The position numbers and the translations under genes were made by a program. From positions 7,369 through 43,812 of the forward strand of contig JAPOYT010000270.1 of assembly GCA_026706445.1 (NCBI GenBank): a stretch of DNA of 36,444 nucleotides. The letters are read 5' to 3'. Numbering within the stretch: the stretch's first letter is position 1; each line of letters begins with the position of its first letter. Of the stretch, positions 8,052-17,386 are shown one piece after another. The notes under the pieces are model-generated. The model was not told the DNA's origin. It made no database searches and saw nothing but the letters and a program-made list of their open reading frames with translations. Source of the DNA: Chloroflexota bacterium. GTDB taxonomy: Bacteria; Chloroflexota; Anaerolineae; Aggregatilineales; Phototrophicaceae.

Positions 8052-10331
8052 TCAGTCCATCAATTCTTGCACCAGGCGGTTGGTCGTCGACAGCCGGTCG
8101 GATAGCAGACTGGCGATGAAGACATGAATCGCCGTGGCCGTCTGCGGCGCTGTCACTTCCATGCGGCGCAGCGCCTCGTGAGTCAGCCGTTGAAGAACGC
8201 CGGCTTCGGTCACCACGATGGAAGCCGAGCGCGCCTTGCCCAGGTAAAAGCCCACTTCGCCAATCACGGCGCCGGCGGTCATGCTGCGCAGGCGCAGAAC
8301 GTGACCGGCCTCATCGCGCAGGAGGACGTCAACGCGTCCAGATTCGATGAAGTAGAGCGCATCGGATTCGTCACCCTGGCGGAAAACCGTGTCGCCGACC
8401 CGCGTCTCGATCCGCTCCAGCGCTGCCTGCGCGGCCGCGGCGTCTTCTGCGCGGATGATCGCATGCTGCGCCAACTGCTGCTCCAAGGTGACCTGATTCG
8501 CATGCAGCAGATTCGCCTCCGCCAGCAGGATGTTTTCGCACCACTCCAGCGCGCGATCCAGATCGTCGAAATGCGGCGGCTGATCCGGTCCCGCTTCCAC
8601 AATTCCGCCATCGGATAGCAGCGTCTGCAAATGCGGCGCCGCATCCGAAATGAGCAATTCGATGTCGTTGGCGTCGGTCAGCTTCTTCAGCTTCTGGAAG
8701 TCCACCATCGTTGAGACATCAAAGCCGCGCACAGATTTGAAATCGAGAATAACGAAGCGCAGCCGACCGCTTTTGTCCGCCGAAATGCGCGATACAACAT
8801 GTTCGTAAAAGCGATAGGCGGTGCCAAAAAAGATATAACCCTGCAGGCGCAATATCAGGATTCCTTCGCCCTCCTTTTGCAGCAATTGATTCTGCGCGAA
8901 AGAGCGGTCAAGATTGCTGCGATGGAAGCTGCCGGAGAACTCTTGCTTGATGACTTCCATACGACTGTATTCCAGAACGAAGAATGAAATGGCGACGATA
9001 ATGCCGACGGCGATGCCCGCCAAAAGGCCGAAGAGCGCGGTGACCAAGGCGATTACGACGATTACGATATAATCTTGGCGCGGCAAACTGGACCAACTAT
9101 CCAGCAGCCATTCTTTCATAAATTGCAAGCCGAAGTACATCAACAGTCCGGCGGGAATAAAACGCGGGATTTGCGAGAAAAGGGCGCCGCCGACCAAGAG
9201 TGTCAGCAAGAACATGAACGCCAGGATAATGCCAACCAGGCGACCATTGACGCGCATGGCGTGCACCAATGCGGAGGAGATAGGTCCGTGATACGCCACC
9301 ACCCCGCCGCCTGATACGGCGGAAGCGACATTGGCGACGCCATTGACGATACATTCGCGATTCAAATTCAGTTCGCGGCTGACGATTATTTCCTGGGCGC
9401 TGGCGCGCAAAAACAGATTAAGCGTCAGCACGACGATCAAGGTCAAGACATCGCCGGCGATTGCCGCTAGCACGGCCGGATCAATGCGTGAGATAACGGA
9501 GAGATCAGGCAGCGTCCAGTTCAATGCATCTGACACGTTTGGCAGCAGCCAACCCTCGTCCACGACTCTGCTTACATCGCCCACGATAAGATATGCCCAC
9601 AAGTAAAACAGGATAAGCGAGGCAATGATGGCGGCCGGCATGACCAGTGTGCTTTTGATTCGAGCCCGCAAGCCAAGGAGGCAAAAGGCAAAGACGATGG
9701 CCGGCAGCCAGCGCGAGGCGACTCCACTCTCCAGCAAGATGGGCAAGGACGCGGGGTCTTGTCTAAAACCAACCAACATGTTTAGTCTAAGACCAACCAA
9801 CACCCGGAAGCCGGCGTCAAATATCAGCCAGCCCAAGCCGGCCATAAAACCGCCAACTATTGGATAAGGGATATAGCGGATCAAACCTCCGGCGCGCACC
9901 ATGCCCAGCAGCGCTAGAAAGATCCCGGCAAGAATAGAAGAAAGCACGATAACCAATAATACGGTTGCGAAAAGCTCCTCCGGCGCTAGTTCGGCCGGCA
10001 AGGCATCGACCGCGCTGGCGGCGATCAAACCCTGGATTACAGCCGTAGGGCTTTGCGGCACGACTTGCGTCGCATGGTCAGAGCTAAAGAGGGAAGTGAC
10101 TAGAACGACTACAATTTCGCTAACCAGCACAATCGCCAGGCCGGCGGCAAAGTAACCGGCCAGCTTACCCTGGAAGATCAGTCCGGCGTAGGAAGGCATC
10201 GCGCTCGCCATCAGCAGCCAGATGATGGCGCTTGCCAAGACGCTTCGCAGGATCATCTGAGGCTTGAGCGCGTATGCTATGGCTTGACGAAGGGTCCAGT
10301 CAGGGGCGTCTACAGCTGTTTGATTCGACAT
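8052..10331 (-). CDS. SulP-family anion permease with STAS and cyclic-nucleotide-binding domains
   Basis: 759 aa from ATG at 10331 (a TTG two codons upstream is also possible). Residues about 20-470 are a multi-helix SulP/SLC26 transporter core, with the characteristic VPQSPTAV near 90-100 and the G-x-G-x-xAYHGP-like segment SGGGVVAYHGPIS. Residues about 485-600 form a STAS domain (LRLQGYIFFGTA...FVILDFKSVRGFDVSTMVDF). Residues about 640-755 are a cNMP-binding/Crp-like domain (VFRQGDESDALYFIESGRVDVLL, then GEVGFYLGKARSASIVV). Such fusions occur in known bacterial SulP proteins; the ligand of the last domain may not be a cyclic nucleotide. It transports sulfate, bicarbonate or another anion, not determinable here. 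It lies 54 nt downstream of the small membrane-protein gene on the same strand. Confidence 0.9.
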   Translation of the reverse strand: MSNQTAVDAPDWTLRQAIAYALKPQMILRSVLASAIIWLLMASAMPSYAGLIFQGKLAGYFAAGLAIVLVSEIVVVLVTSLFSSDHATQVVPQSPTAVIQGLIAASAVDALPAELAPEELFATVLLVIVLSSILAGIFLALLGMVRAGGLIRYIPYPIVGGFMAGLGWLIFDAGFRVLVGLRLNMLVGFRQDPASLPILLESGVASRWLPAIVFAFCLLGLRARIKSTLVMPAAIIASLILFYLWAYLIVGDVSRVVDEGWLLPNVSDALNWTLPDLSVISRIDPAVLAAIAGDVLTLIVVLTLNLFLRASAQEIIVSRELNLNRECIVNGVANVASAVSGGGVVAYHGPISSALVHAMRVNGRLVGIILAFMFLLTLLVGGALFSQIPRFIPAGLLMYFGLQFMKEWLLDSWSSLPRQDYIVIVVIALVTALFGLLAGIAVGIIVAISFFVLEYSRMEVIKQEFSGSFHRSNLDRSFAQNQLLQKEGEGILILRLQGYIFFGTAYRFYEHVVSRISADKSGRLRFVILDFKSVRGFDVSTMVDFQKLKKLTDANDIELLISDAAPHLQTLLSDGGIVEAGPDQPPHFDDLDRALEWCENILLAEANLLHANQVTLEQQLAQHAIIRAEDAAAAQAALERIETRVGDTVFRQGDESDALYFIESGRVDVLLRDEAGHVLRLRSMTAGAVIGEVGFYLGKARSASIVVTEAGVLQRLTHEALRRMEVTAPQTATAIHVFIASLLSDRLSTTNRLVQELMD

Positions 10332-10385
10332 TTGCAATGGTTCTTGCTGGCGATGGAATGAATCAGTTGCCTAAAGCATAGCGCA

Positions 10386-10751
10386 TTAAACGGCTGTCGC
10401 GCTTGATTCGTTGATCCTCGACGCGCGCTTCCGCCGTCCGCGGACGATGTCCGTGCCCAGCCAGCCCAAGCCCAGCAGCGCCAGGCCGACGCCGCCGAGG
10501 ATCATCATATTGAACTGCTCGGAAACCAGGCGCCGCCGCTCAATGTCGGCTGCCATCAAGCCCTGCGCCTGGCTCTTGCTCTCGATCGCGACCTCGCCGC
10601 CATCGTCGTGGATTTGCGCCGCCAGGTTTTCCGAGAGCTGATTGTTAATCATCAAATAGCGAAACGCGCCGCCAGCCGCCATCAGGATGCCGACGACGAT
10701 TGCGGTGAAGAGAAGCCGTTCGACCAATTCGTAATCCAGGAATCTATTCAT
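10386..10751 (-). CDS. Small two-helix membrane protein, unknown function
   Basis: 121 aa from the ATG at 10751, chosen over an upstream in-frame codon because GCGAGGC directly precedes it. Two hydrophobic segments, about residues 12-30 (LLFTAIVVGILMAAGGAF) and 83-101 (MMILGGVGLALLGLGWLG), flank a polar middle and a basic C-terminal tail (RGRRKRASR), so both ends probably face the cytoplasm. It precedes the SulP gene on the same strand with a 54-nt gap and may be co-transcribed, possibly as an accessory to it (inference). No family recognised. Confidence 0.65.
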   Translation of the reverse strand: MNRFLDYELVERLLFTAIVVGILMAAGGAFRYLMINNQLSENLAAQIHDDGGEVAIESKSQAQGLMAADIERRRLVSEQFNMMILGGVGLALLGLGWLGTDIVRGRRKRASRINESSATAV

Positions 10752-10843
10752 TTGCCTCGCTCGCAAAGCGTTTATTGCCGAAAGCCAATCCGAACCTTAC
10801 AATTGACCGGTGCAGAATCCTTGCCATTTTACGGAAGTTCTAC

Positions 10844-11959
10844 ATGACTAGCAACATAGTATCGGTAGGCGTCGTAGGCAGCAGTTGGTGGGCGGACGCC
10901 ATGCACCTGCCCGCGCTCGCCAGCCACCCGCAGGCGCGGACGGTCGCCATCTGCGGCCGCAATCGGGACAATGCGCGGAAGATGGCGGAAATCTGGGATA
11001 TTCCGCAGGTCTATACTGATTACCGCGAGATGATTGACAATGCCGATCTCGATGCCGTCGTGATCTCGACGCCGAACAGCAGTCATTATCCAATCAGCAT
11101 GCGCGCCTTGGACAGGGGCTTGCACGTGCTTTGCGAAAAGCCAATCGCGCTCACCTACGCGCAGGCGCGGGAAATGGCGGAACGGGCCAAGGCGCGCGGG
11201 CTCAAGACGCTGGTGCCCTTCACTTACAGCTTTATGCCGACCGCCCGCTACCTCAAAGAGTTGATCGATGATGGTTACCTTGGCAAGCCTTACCATCTCA
11301 ATATGCGCTACTATACGGGATTCGCCCGCGAGGGCGACTACCGCTGGCGCTTCGACCGCAAGATCGCCGGCTCCGGAGTCCTTGGCGATCTGGGCTCGCA
11401 CTTTTTGTATCTCGCTGAATGGCTCTACGACGAAATCAGCGCAATTACCTGCCGCTTGGGATACACAGTGCCGCGCCCGCCGGTTGACCCCGACGGCGAG
11501 CCCTATGAGGTCCTCGATGACTCCTGCATGCTGACGCTTGAATTCGTCAGCGGCGCCCTGGGCATGATTCATTGCACCGCTCTTTGTTATGAGGATACGC
11601 CCTTCGGTCAAACGCATCACATGGAATTTCACGGTTCCGATGGCACGCTTTACAGCTTCAGTGACTGGGACAAGATTCAGCAGGTCAAAGGCGCGCGCGT
11701 CGGCGAAGGCATGGTGCGCGAACTGCCGATTCCCGATCACATCTGGGGCAATGCCCGCCGCGACACGGCGCATAACACCTACCGCGACATGTTCCGCTCG
11801 GAAGACTTCATGATTCGGGGATTCATCAATGGGATTATAGATGACAGGGAGCTGAAGCCCAGCTTCCAGCAAGGCGCGGAAATACAGCGCCTGTTGAGCG
11901 CCGCCCTGCGCAGCCACGAGACCGAAAGGCGCGTTGAGGTCGGATCAATCACCGAATGA
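10844..11959 (+). CDS. Gfo/Idh/MocA-family NAD(P)-dependent oxidoreductase
   Basis: 371 aa from the ATG at 10844, with GGAAG upstream; the longer frame begins with a TTG and adds residues not typical of the family. The N-terminal Rossmann fold begins VGVVGSSWWADAMHLPAL, CEKPIAL carries the family's EKP motif, and DLGSHFLYLAEWL carries the histidine expected at the catalytic position. The C-terminal alpha/beta domain is complete. Members oxidise or reduce sugars and cyclitols, or open glycosides through oxidation. It is convergent with the operon-encoded homologue at 11982-12977, with 22 nt between the stops. Substrate unknown. Confidence 0.9.
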   Translation: MTSNIVSVGVVGSSWWADAMHLPALASHPQARTVAICGRNRDNARKMAEIWDIPQVYTDYREMIDNADLDAVVISTPNSSHYPISMRALDRGLHVLCEKPIALTYAQAREMAERAKARGLKTLVPFTYSFMPTARYLKELIDDGYLGKPYHLNMRYYTGFAREGDYRWRFDRKIAGSGVLGDLGSHFLYLAEWLYDEISAITCRLGYTVPRPPVDPDGEPYEVLDDSCMLTLEFVSGALGMIHCTALCYEDTPFGQTHHMEFHGSDGTLYSFSDWDKIQQVKGARVGEGMVRELPIPDHIWGNARRDTAHNTYRDMFRSEDFMIRGFINGIIDDRELKPSFQQGAEIQRLLSAALRSHETERRVEVGSITE

Positions 11960-11981
11960 GGTCAAATCCAGGAGGACGATC

Positions 11982-12977
11982 TCACCAGACAGTGCGATCG
12001 CGCGGATCAAGCGCTGCTTCATCGCCGCTGCGGCTGGATTCAAATGCAGCCTCAATGACCGCTTGCGCGATCAAGCCGGCGTCAGCGGGCACAGGCGGCG
12101 GCTGACCACGACGGAGCGCGTTGAGGAAATCCGCCAGCTCAGCGTTAAAGGCGTCTATCGGCTCGAGTGCGCTGCGCTCAATGCCGCGTTTGGTGGCGGA
12201 AACCAAATGCCCGGCGCGATCGCCGGCGATGTAGCCAGTCTCGCCGACAATCTGAAACAGAATGTCGTCAGAGGAGGCCACCGGCGGATAATCGCTACCG
12301 ACCCAGCCGCCATGAATTGACGCGCGCGCGCCGTCCTCATAAGCCAGTTGCAGGAAGACCTTGTCCTCGCCTTTGAAGCCGAGGCGATTATCGAGGCGAG
12401 CGCTGACTCGCACTGGCTGACGGTTCAATAGCCAATTGGACAGATCAATCGCGTGTACGATATTATCGCGCGCGGCGCCAAATTCGGTGTACCAACTGCG
12501 CTCAGGCGGCGGGACCTGCTGAAAATAACTGAAGATGGAATAAAGCGGCAGTCCGATTTCGCCAGCCTCTATCAGCGTCTTGGCGCGGGCGAAGACCGCT
12601 TCATAACGCAACTTGAAGCCCATCCCCAGCGTTACGCCGGCTTCGCTAATGGCGCGGCACATTTCCCGCGCCTGCGTCATGTTCTCCGCCAGCGGTTTCT
12701 CGCAGAAGATGTGGCTTCCCTGGCGCGCCGCCGCCATTACTGCCTCGTGGTGAAATGGCGTGGGCGAGCAAACGCAGAGCAAGTTGATCTCGCGCCCCGC
12801 CAGCAGTTCTTGCGCATCGAGAAAACTTGCCGCGCCGCAGATTTCAGCGACCGGCAATGCGCGCTCCATCAATGGGTCGGCGACAGCTACGACTTGCGCT
12901 CCCAGCTTTGGCAAGCGCTCGGCGTACTGTCTCCCGATCAAGCCGCAGCCGACGATGCCGACTCGAATCTCAGGCAT
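11982..12977 (-). CDS. Gfo/Idh/MocA-family oxidoreductase, last gene of the importer operon
   Basis: 331 aa from the ATG at 12977 (the frame is open further upstream, inside the ATPase gene, but the Rossmann fold begins here: [18 protein letters not shown]). CEKPLAENM carries the EKP motif, and [14 protein letters not shown] holds the family's D...H active-site pair. The start codon overlaps the end of the preceding ATPase gene by 8 nt (ATGCCTGA), so expression is coupled to the importer. This links the oxidoreductase to whatever the importer brings in, most plausibly a saccharide or cyclitol rather than a peptide (inference). Confidence 0.9.
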   Translation of the reverse strand: MPEIRVGIVGCGLIGRQYAERLPKLGAQVVAVADPLMERALPVAEICGAASFLDAQELLAGREINLLCVCSPTPFHHEAVMAAARQGSHIFCEKPLAENMTQAREMCRAISEAGVTLGMGFKLRYEAVFARAKTLIEAGEIGLPLYSIFSYFQQVPPPERSWYTEFGAARDNIVHAIDLSNWLLNRQPVRVSARLDNRLGFKGEDKVFLQLAYEDGARASIHGGWVGSDYPPVASSDDILFQIVGETGYIAGDRAGHLVSATKRGIERSALEPIDAFNAELADFLNALRRGQPPPVPADAGLIAQAVIEAAFESSRSGDEAALDPRDRTVW

Positions 12978-14001
12978 TGCTCGTCTGCGCGGCCACTCCT
13001 TGCAAGGTAATCTCGCGCGCGCGATGGCAGGATACATAGTGTCCGGGCTCAACTTCTTCCAACCGCGGTGTCTCCCTTCGGCAGCGGTCAATCGCATGAG
13101 CGCAGCGCGGATGAAAATAGCAGCCGGCGGGCGGATGGGCTGGATCAGCCACTTCACCTTGCAGCACGATACGTTCGGAGCGCAGGCGCGGGTCTGGCTT
13201 AGGCACGGCCGATAGCAGCGCCTCGGTATAGGGATGCTTGGGCGCCTCGAAAAGCGTTTTCGTCTCGGCGATTTCCACGATCTTGCCGACATACATCACC
13301 GCCACGCGGTCGCTGATATGCTTGACCACGCTCAGGTCATGCGCCACGAACAGATAGGTCAAGCCGAGTTCGTCTTGCAGATCGAGCATCAGATTGAGAA
13401 TCTGCGCCTGCACCGAGACGTCCAGCGCCGAGACCGGCTCATCGGCGACGATCAGACTGGGATTGAGCGCCAGCGCGCGGGCGATCCCAATGCGCTGCCG
13501 CTGCCCCCCGCTGAATGCATGTGGGAAGCGCTGCATGAACTCAGGGCGCAAACGCACCAGCTCCAGCAATTCTTCTACGCGGCGCCGGCGCTGTTCGCGC
13601 TTCTTGACGCCGCTGGCGAGCAATGGCTCGGCGACAATATCAAAGACGGTCATGCGCGGATTGAGCGAGGAAAACGGGTCCTGGAAGATCATCTGCATCT
13701 GATGGCGGAAGGGCTTCAGCGCGCGCTTGGGCATCCCCGCGGTATCGACCACATCGCCCTCGGCGGTCTGAAAAAGCACTTCACCAGCGGTCGGCTTCAA
13801 TGCGCGTAAAATGCAGCGCGCTGTCGTTGTCTTGCCGCAGCCGCTCTCGCCGACCAGCGACAGGGTCTCGCCTCTGTTGATGTGAAAGCTGATGTCGTCA
13901 ACCGCCCGCACCTGCCCCACGACGCGCCGCAGCAGCCCTTTCCGAATCGGGAAGAAGCGTTGCAGGTTTCGTACTTCCAATAGTGGGACGGCCGTCCGCA
14001 T
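12970..14001 (-). CDS. Oligopeptide/oligosaccharide-type ABC importer ATPase, OppF/DppF type
   Basis: 343 aa from the ATG at 14001, preceded by GAGGTAAGA; in-frame ATG and upstream codons as far as 14055 would run into the repeat at 14025-14051. Walker A GESGCGKT is at 51-58, the signature is [15 protein letters not shown], and Walker B is [12 protein letters not shown]. The C-terminal Opp extension has the cysteine pattern [15 protein letters not shown]...SC, known in this family to bind an Fe-S cluster. It partners the ATPase at 14062-15108 and overlaps the oxidoreductase gene downstream by 8 nt. Confidence 0.93.
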   Translation of the reverse strand: MRTAVPLLEVRNLQRFFPIRKGLLRRVVGQVRAVDDISFHINRGETLSLVGESGCGKTTTARCILRALKPTAGEVLFQTAEGDVVDTAGMPKRALKPFRHQMQMIFQDPFSSLNPRMTVFDIVAEPLLASGVKKREQRRRRVEELLELVRLRPEFMQRFPHAFSGGQRQRIGIARALALNPSLIVADEPVSALDVSVQAQILNLMLDLQDELGLTYLFVAHDLSVVKHISDRVAVMYVGKIVEIAETKTLFEAPKHPYTEALLSAVPKPDPRLRSERIVLQGEVADPAHPPAGCYFHPRCAHAIDRCRRETPRLEEVEPGHYVSCHRAREITLQGVAAQTSNA

Positions 14002-14024
14002 TCTTACCTCATCATACATATATT

Positions 14025-14051
14025 GTGGGCGAGCCACCGGCTCGCCCCTAC
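14025..14051. repeat. Dispersed GC-rich palindromic repeat, short copy 2
   Basis: 27 bp: GTGGGCGAGCC ACC GGCTCGCCCCTAC, essentially the two outer arms of the repeat family without the internal core. It forms a strong hairpin in the 60-nt gap between two ATPase genes of one operon, so it would be transcribed and could affect mRNA processing or the ratio of the two ATPases. Confidence 0.75.
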
Positions 14052-14061
14052 ACACATTCGA

Positions 14062-15108
14062 CTAACTTGGCGCCACCGCTTCCGGCTCGTGATATAAGAA
14101 GCAACTGGCAAAGTGAGCCTCGCTGATCGGGCGCAGGCGCGGTTCGTGTCGGTCGCATTTGCCGGGCATGGCTTCGGCGCAGCGCGGATGGAATGGGCAG
14201 CCGGTCGGTCGATTATGCGGATGCGGAATCGAGCCGGCGATCGTCGGCAGTTTGCTGCGCGGCTCGGCAAATATGCTGGGGATCGAGCGCAGCAGGGCCT
14301 GCGTATAGGGGTGTTTGGGCTGGTGGAATATCTCGTCCACGGGACCGCTCTCGACCACTCGTCCCAGATACATCACGATGACATCGTCAGCCATTTCAGC
14401 GATGACCCCCATATCATGGGTGATAATCATGACCGACATCTGGGTCCGCTGCTGAATATCGCGCAGCAGGTCCAAGATCTGCGCCTGGGTCGTCACATCC
14501 AGGGCGGTGGTCGGTTCATCGGCGATCAGCAGCTTCGGATTGCACGATAAAGCCATCGCGATCATCACGCGCTGCCGCAAGCCGCCACTCAGCTCAAAGG
14601 GGTACTCGTCAATCCGCCGCTCGGGATTGGGAATGCCGACCATCCGCAAAAGCTCAATGCTCCGGTTTCGGGCTTCTTCTTTGCCAAGGTCCTGATGCAG
14701 TTGAATCGTCTCCGCGATCTGATTGCCGATGGTATAGTGCGGGCTGAAGGAAGTCATCGGCTCCTGAAAGACCAGGGCGATCTCGCCTCCGCGAATGGCG
14801 CGAATCTCCGCGCTTTCTGGGTCAAGCATTGCCAGGTCAATTGGCGCCTTGGCGCCAGCGCGGCGCAGCCGGATCTCGCCTTCGACGATGCGCCCTGGGC
14901 GCTCAACGATGCGCAGAATCGAAAGCGCCGTGACACTTTTTCCGCAGCCGCTCTCGCCGACGATGCCGACCGTCTTGCCGGCTTGAACCTCAAAACTGGC
15001 GCCGTCAACCGCTCTGACCGTGCCTTCATCCGTGAAGAAATAAGTCTTCAGGTTGTCCACCGATAAAATCGGCGGCGGTCCATTCGCGCGCGCAATTTGA
15101 TCAGCCAT
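14062..15108 (-). CDS. Oligopeptide/oligosaccharide-type ABC importer ATPase, OppD/DppD type
   Basis: 348 aa from the ATG at 15108, which overlaps the preceding permease stop by 8 nt (ATGGCTGA). Walker A GESGCGKS is at 51-58, the signature is LSGGLRQRVMIAMAL, and Walker B is LLIADEPTTALD. The C-terminal tail carries the four-cysteine Opp pattern (GCPFHPRCAEAMPGKC...SC). An insert near residues 85-105 between the first strands is normal for OppD. Forms the heterodimeric ATPase with the product of 12970-14001. Confidence 0.93.
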   Translation of the reverse strand: MADQIARANGPPPILSVDNLKTYFFTDEGTVRAVDGASFEVQAGKTVGIVGESGCGKSVTALSILRIVERPGRIVEGEIRLRRAGAKAPIDLAMLDPESAEIRAIRGGEIALVFQEPMTSFSPHYTIGNQIAETIQLHQDLGKEEARNRSIELLRMVGIPNPERRIDEYPFELSGGLRQRVMIAMALSCNPKLLIADEPTTALDVTTQAQILDLLRDIQQRTQMSVMIITHDMGVIAEMADDVIVMYLGRVVESGPVDEIFHQPKHPYTQALLRSIPSIFAEPRSKLPTIAGSIPHPHNRPTGCPFHPRCAEAMPGKCDRHEPRLRPISEAHFASCFLYHEPEAVAPS

Positions 15109-16255
15109 AAGGATCCGCCGCGTCGCGCAAGCCATCGCCCAGGAAGTTGAATGCCAAGATCACGACGACCACCGGCAGCGCCGCCGAAAGCAGCCAGGGC
15201 GATAGCGCCACCGTCTGGATATTCTGCGCGTCTTGCAGCAGCACGCCCCAGCTCACCGCTGGCGGCCGCAGCCCCAAGCCCAGAAAACTGAGCGCCGTTT
15301 CGCTGATGATCATATTGGGCAGCGCCAGCGTAGTCGCCGCGATGATGTGGCTGAGGAATGAAGGCGCCATGTGGCGCAAAATAATGCGCATCTGGCTCAC
15401 GCCGGCCAGATCCGCCGCCAGCACAAAGTCTTCTTCGCGCAAAGCGAGAAAGCGACCGCGAACGACGCGCGCCAGATCAGTCCAGCCGATCAGGGACAAG
15501 ATCACCGTGATGGCGAAATACACCTGGACCACGCCCCAATCGCGCGGCATCGCCGCCGCCAATCCCATCCACAGCGGTATCGTCGGTATCGAGCGCAGTA
15601 TCTCAATGACGCGCTGAATCAGCGTGTCGATCGCGCCGCCGTAAAGCCCGGATATGCCGCCGAGCAATACCCCCAGGACCAAACTGAGCGTGACGCCGGC
15701 TAATCCTATCGTCAGCGAGAGCCGGCAAGCGATCATCAAGCGCGACCAAAGATCGCGCCCCAGTTGATCGGTGCCCAGCAGGAATATCAGCTCTTCGGCA
15801 TTCCCGCCCTCAACCCCGATCAGATGGCGATTCGTGCGAAAGAGGCCGAGGAACTTGTATTCGTATCCTTCGGCGAAGAAGCGCAGCGGGACCTTTTGCT
15901 CCGGGTCGGGCTCGTAGACGCGTTTGAAGGTGCGCGGATCACGCTTGCCGGTCAGCGCGAAAACATGCGGGCTGAAGCGGCCTTCATCAAAGAAGTGAAT
16001 CGGCTGCGGCGCGATCAAGGAGCGGAATGCCTCGGTCTTATGCGGATCGGCGTACGCTAGAAAGTCAGCGAAGATCGCCGCCAAATAGAAGGCGATAATG
16101 ACAAAGCCGCTAAGCATCGCCAGTCGGTGTTTGCGAAAGCGCCACCACATCAATTGCCACTGCGTCGCGACCGAGACCCGTTCTTCGGCCGCGCTCGTGA
16201 CCAGCGCTTCTTCGTTCCTGTTTTCGCCGGACGCTGGCGATTTCGCTTTCCTCAT
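15101..16255 (-). CDS. ABC importer permease, OppC/DppC type
   Basis: 384 aa; the ATG overlaps the stop of the OppB-type gene (ATGA at 16252-16255). A polar N-terminus of about 35 residues precedes the first helix (LAMLSGFVIIAFYLAAIFADF). A periplasmic insertion of roughly 100 residues (about 70-165) makes it longer than typical OppC (about 300 aa), then GTDQLGRDLWSRL leads into the transport domain. The EAA-type coupling loop is LAADLAGVSQMRIILRHMAPS. Residues near the end (FLGDGLRDAADPYG) are the typical OppC C-terminus. The long loop probably contacts the large binding protein of this operon (inference). Confidence 0.92.
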   Translation of the reverse strand: MRKAKSPASGENRNEEALVTSAAEERVSVATQWQLMWWRFRKHRLAMLSGFVIIAFYLAAIFADFLAYADPHKTEAFRSLIAPQPIHFFDEGRFSPHVFALTGKRDPRTFKRVYEPDPEQKVPLRFFAEGYEYKFLGLFRTNRHLIGVEGGNAEELIFLLGTDQLGRDLWSRLMIACRLSLTIGLAGVTLSLVLGVLLGGISGLYGGAIDTLIQRVIEILRSIPTIPLWMGLAAAMPRDWGVVQVYFAITVILSLIGWTDLARVVRGRFLALREEDFVLAADLAGVSQMRIILRHMAPSFLSHIIAATTLALPNMIISETALSFLGLGLRPPAVSWGVLLQDAQNIQTVALSPWLLSAALPVVVVILAFNFLGDGLRDAADPYG

Positions 16256-17244
16256 TCGCGCCTCTCAAAGCGAATGCGGGGATCAATCCACATCAGCAGA
16301 ATGTCGGAGATGAATGTGCCCAGGACGGTCAGAATGCCGAGGAATAGCACGATCGTGCCAGCCAGGAACATATCCTGCGCCACCAGCGCCCGCAAGAGCA
16401 GGGGACCAATGGTGGGCAAGCCCAAAACGAGCGCGACGATAATGCTGCCCGAAATGATGAAGGGAAACAAATAACCGAGGGTGCTGATGAATGGATTCAT
16501 GGCGGCGCGAACGGGATACTTCAAGATGAGCCGAAGCTCGGACATGCCTTTGGCGCGCGCGGTGATGACGTAGGGTTTGCGCAATTCATCGAGCAGATTG
16601 GCGCGCATGATGCGGATGAGCTGCGCTGTGCCGGCGGCGCCAAGTATCAGCGCGGGCAGCGGGAGGTGTTTGATGAGGTCCCACAGCTTGGCCAGGCTCC
16701 AGTCGGCTTGCAGATACTCCGGTGAAAAGAGACCGCCGATATTGGCGCCGAAGTAGCGGAAGCCGACATACATCAGTATCAAGGCGAGCAAGAAGCTGGG
16801 GACAGCCAAACCGATGAAGCCGATGAAGGTGAAAATATAATCGGCGATTGAATACTGCCGCACGGCCGAGTAGATGCCGATGGGCAGCGCCAGCCCCCAG
16901 GTGAAAATCACCGCCGAAACGGATACCGCCATCGTCAGCCAAAGGCGGTCGCCGATGATGTCGAGAACCGGCGCACGCCATTCCAGCGAGCGCCCGAAAT
17001 TGCCCCGCGAGATTTGCTGCATCCACTTCAGATACTGAACGGTTATCGGGCTGTCCAGGCCATATTGCTGGCGCAGGTTCTCGGCGAACTCGGGCGTGAC
17101 GTCAACGCCGCTGCTCGCCAATTGGGCGATGTACGCGGTGACATAATCGCCCGGCGGCAGTTGGATGATGGCGAAGGACAATACGCTGATCGCCCAGATT
17201 GTGATCAGCGCCAAGAGGAAACGGCGAATGATGTAGGTCAACAT
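16252..17244 (-). CDS. ABC importer permease, OppB/DppB type
   Basis: 330 aa from the ATG at 17244; the frame opens further upstream but MLTYIIRRFLLALITIWAI is the standard OppB start. No clear ribosome site is seen. About six membrane helices, the periplasmic LRQQYGLDSPITVQYLKWM and GNFGRSLEW segments typical of OppB, and an EAA loop (ITARAKGMSELRLILKYPVRAAMNP region) are present. It follows the binding-protein gene after a 170-nt gap containing two GC-rich hairpins, and overlaps the OppC-type gene by 4 nt. Confidence 0.92.
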   Translation of the reverse strand: MLTYIIRRFLLALITIWAISVLSFAIIQLPPGDYVTAYIAQLASSGVDVTPEFAENLRQQYGLDSPITVQYLKWMQQISRGNFGRSLEWRAPVLDIIGDRLWLTMAVSVSAVIFTWGLALPIGIYSAVRQYSIADYIFTFIGFIGLAVPSFLLALILMYVGFRYFGANIGGLFSPEYLQADWSLAKLWDLIKHLPLPALILGAAGTAQLIRIMRANLLDELRKPYVITARAKGMSELRLILKYPVRAAMNPFISTLGYLFPFIISGSIIVALVLGLPTIGPLLLRALVAQDMFLAGTIVLFLGILTVLGTFISDILLMWIDPRIRFERRE

Positions 17245-17282
17245 AGTGGGTTGATCTGTATTAGTTTGCCCCCCATCCCCGG

Positions 17283-17331
17283 CCCCTTCCCGTAGTGCAG
17301 TGTCTACGCGCGCCCACAAGGAGGGAAGGGG
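17283..17331. repeat. GC-rich inverted repeat sharing the core of the dispersed palindrome
   Basis: Arms CCCCTTCCC (17283-17291) and GGGAAGGGG (17323-17331) enclose CAGTGTCTACGCG, the same core word as copies at 4848-4895 and 20737-20784, but with different outer arms. It looks like a mosaic of two intergenic repeat types. Confidence 0.55.
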
Positions 17332-17361
17332 AGGATTGCCGTAAATGGAGCGCCAATCAAG

Positions 17362-17386
17362 TCCCTCCCTCTTGATGGGGGAGGGA
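17362..17386 (-). terminator. Intercistronic hairpin downstream of the binding-protein gene
   Basis: Arms TCCCTCCCTC and GGGGGAGGGA with a 5-nt loop, about 29 nt past the stop of the 17415-19412 gene on its strand. No U-tract follows. Such hairpins after receptor genes are known to allow partial termination or to protect the receptor mRNA, giving more receptor than permease. Alternatively it is only a member of an intergenic repeat. Confidence 0.45.

Noticed and set aside
10829-11917. 362-codon minus-strand open frame
   Set aside because: Antisense to a complete Gfo/Idh gene with all motifs intact; no domain or ribosome site of its own.
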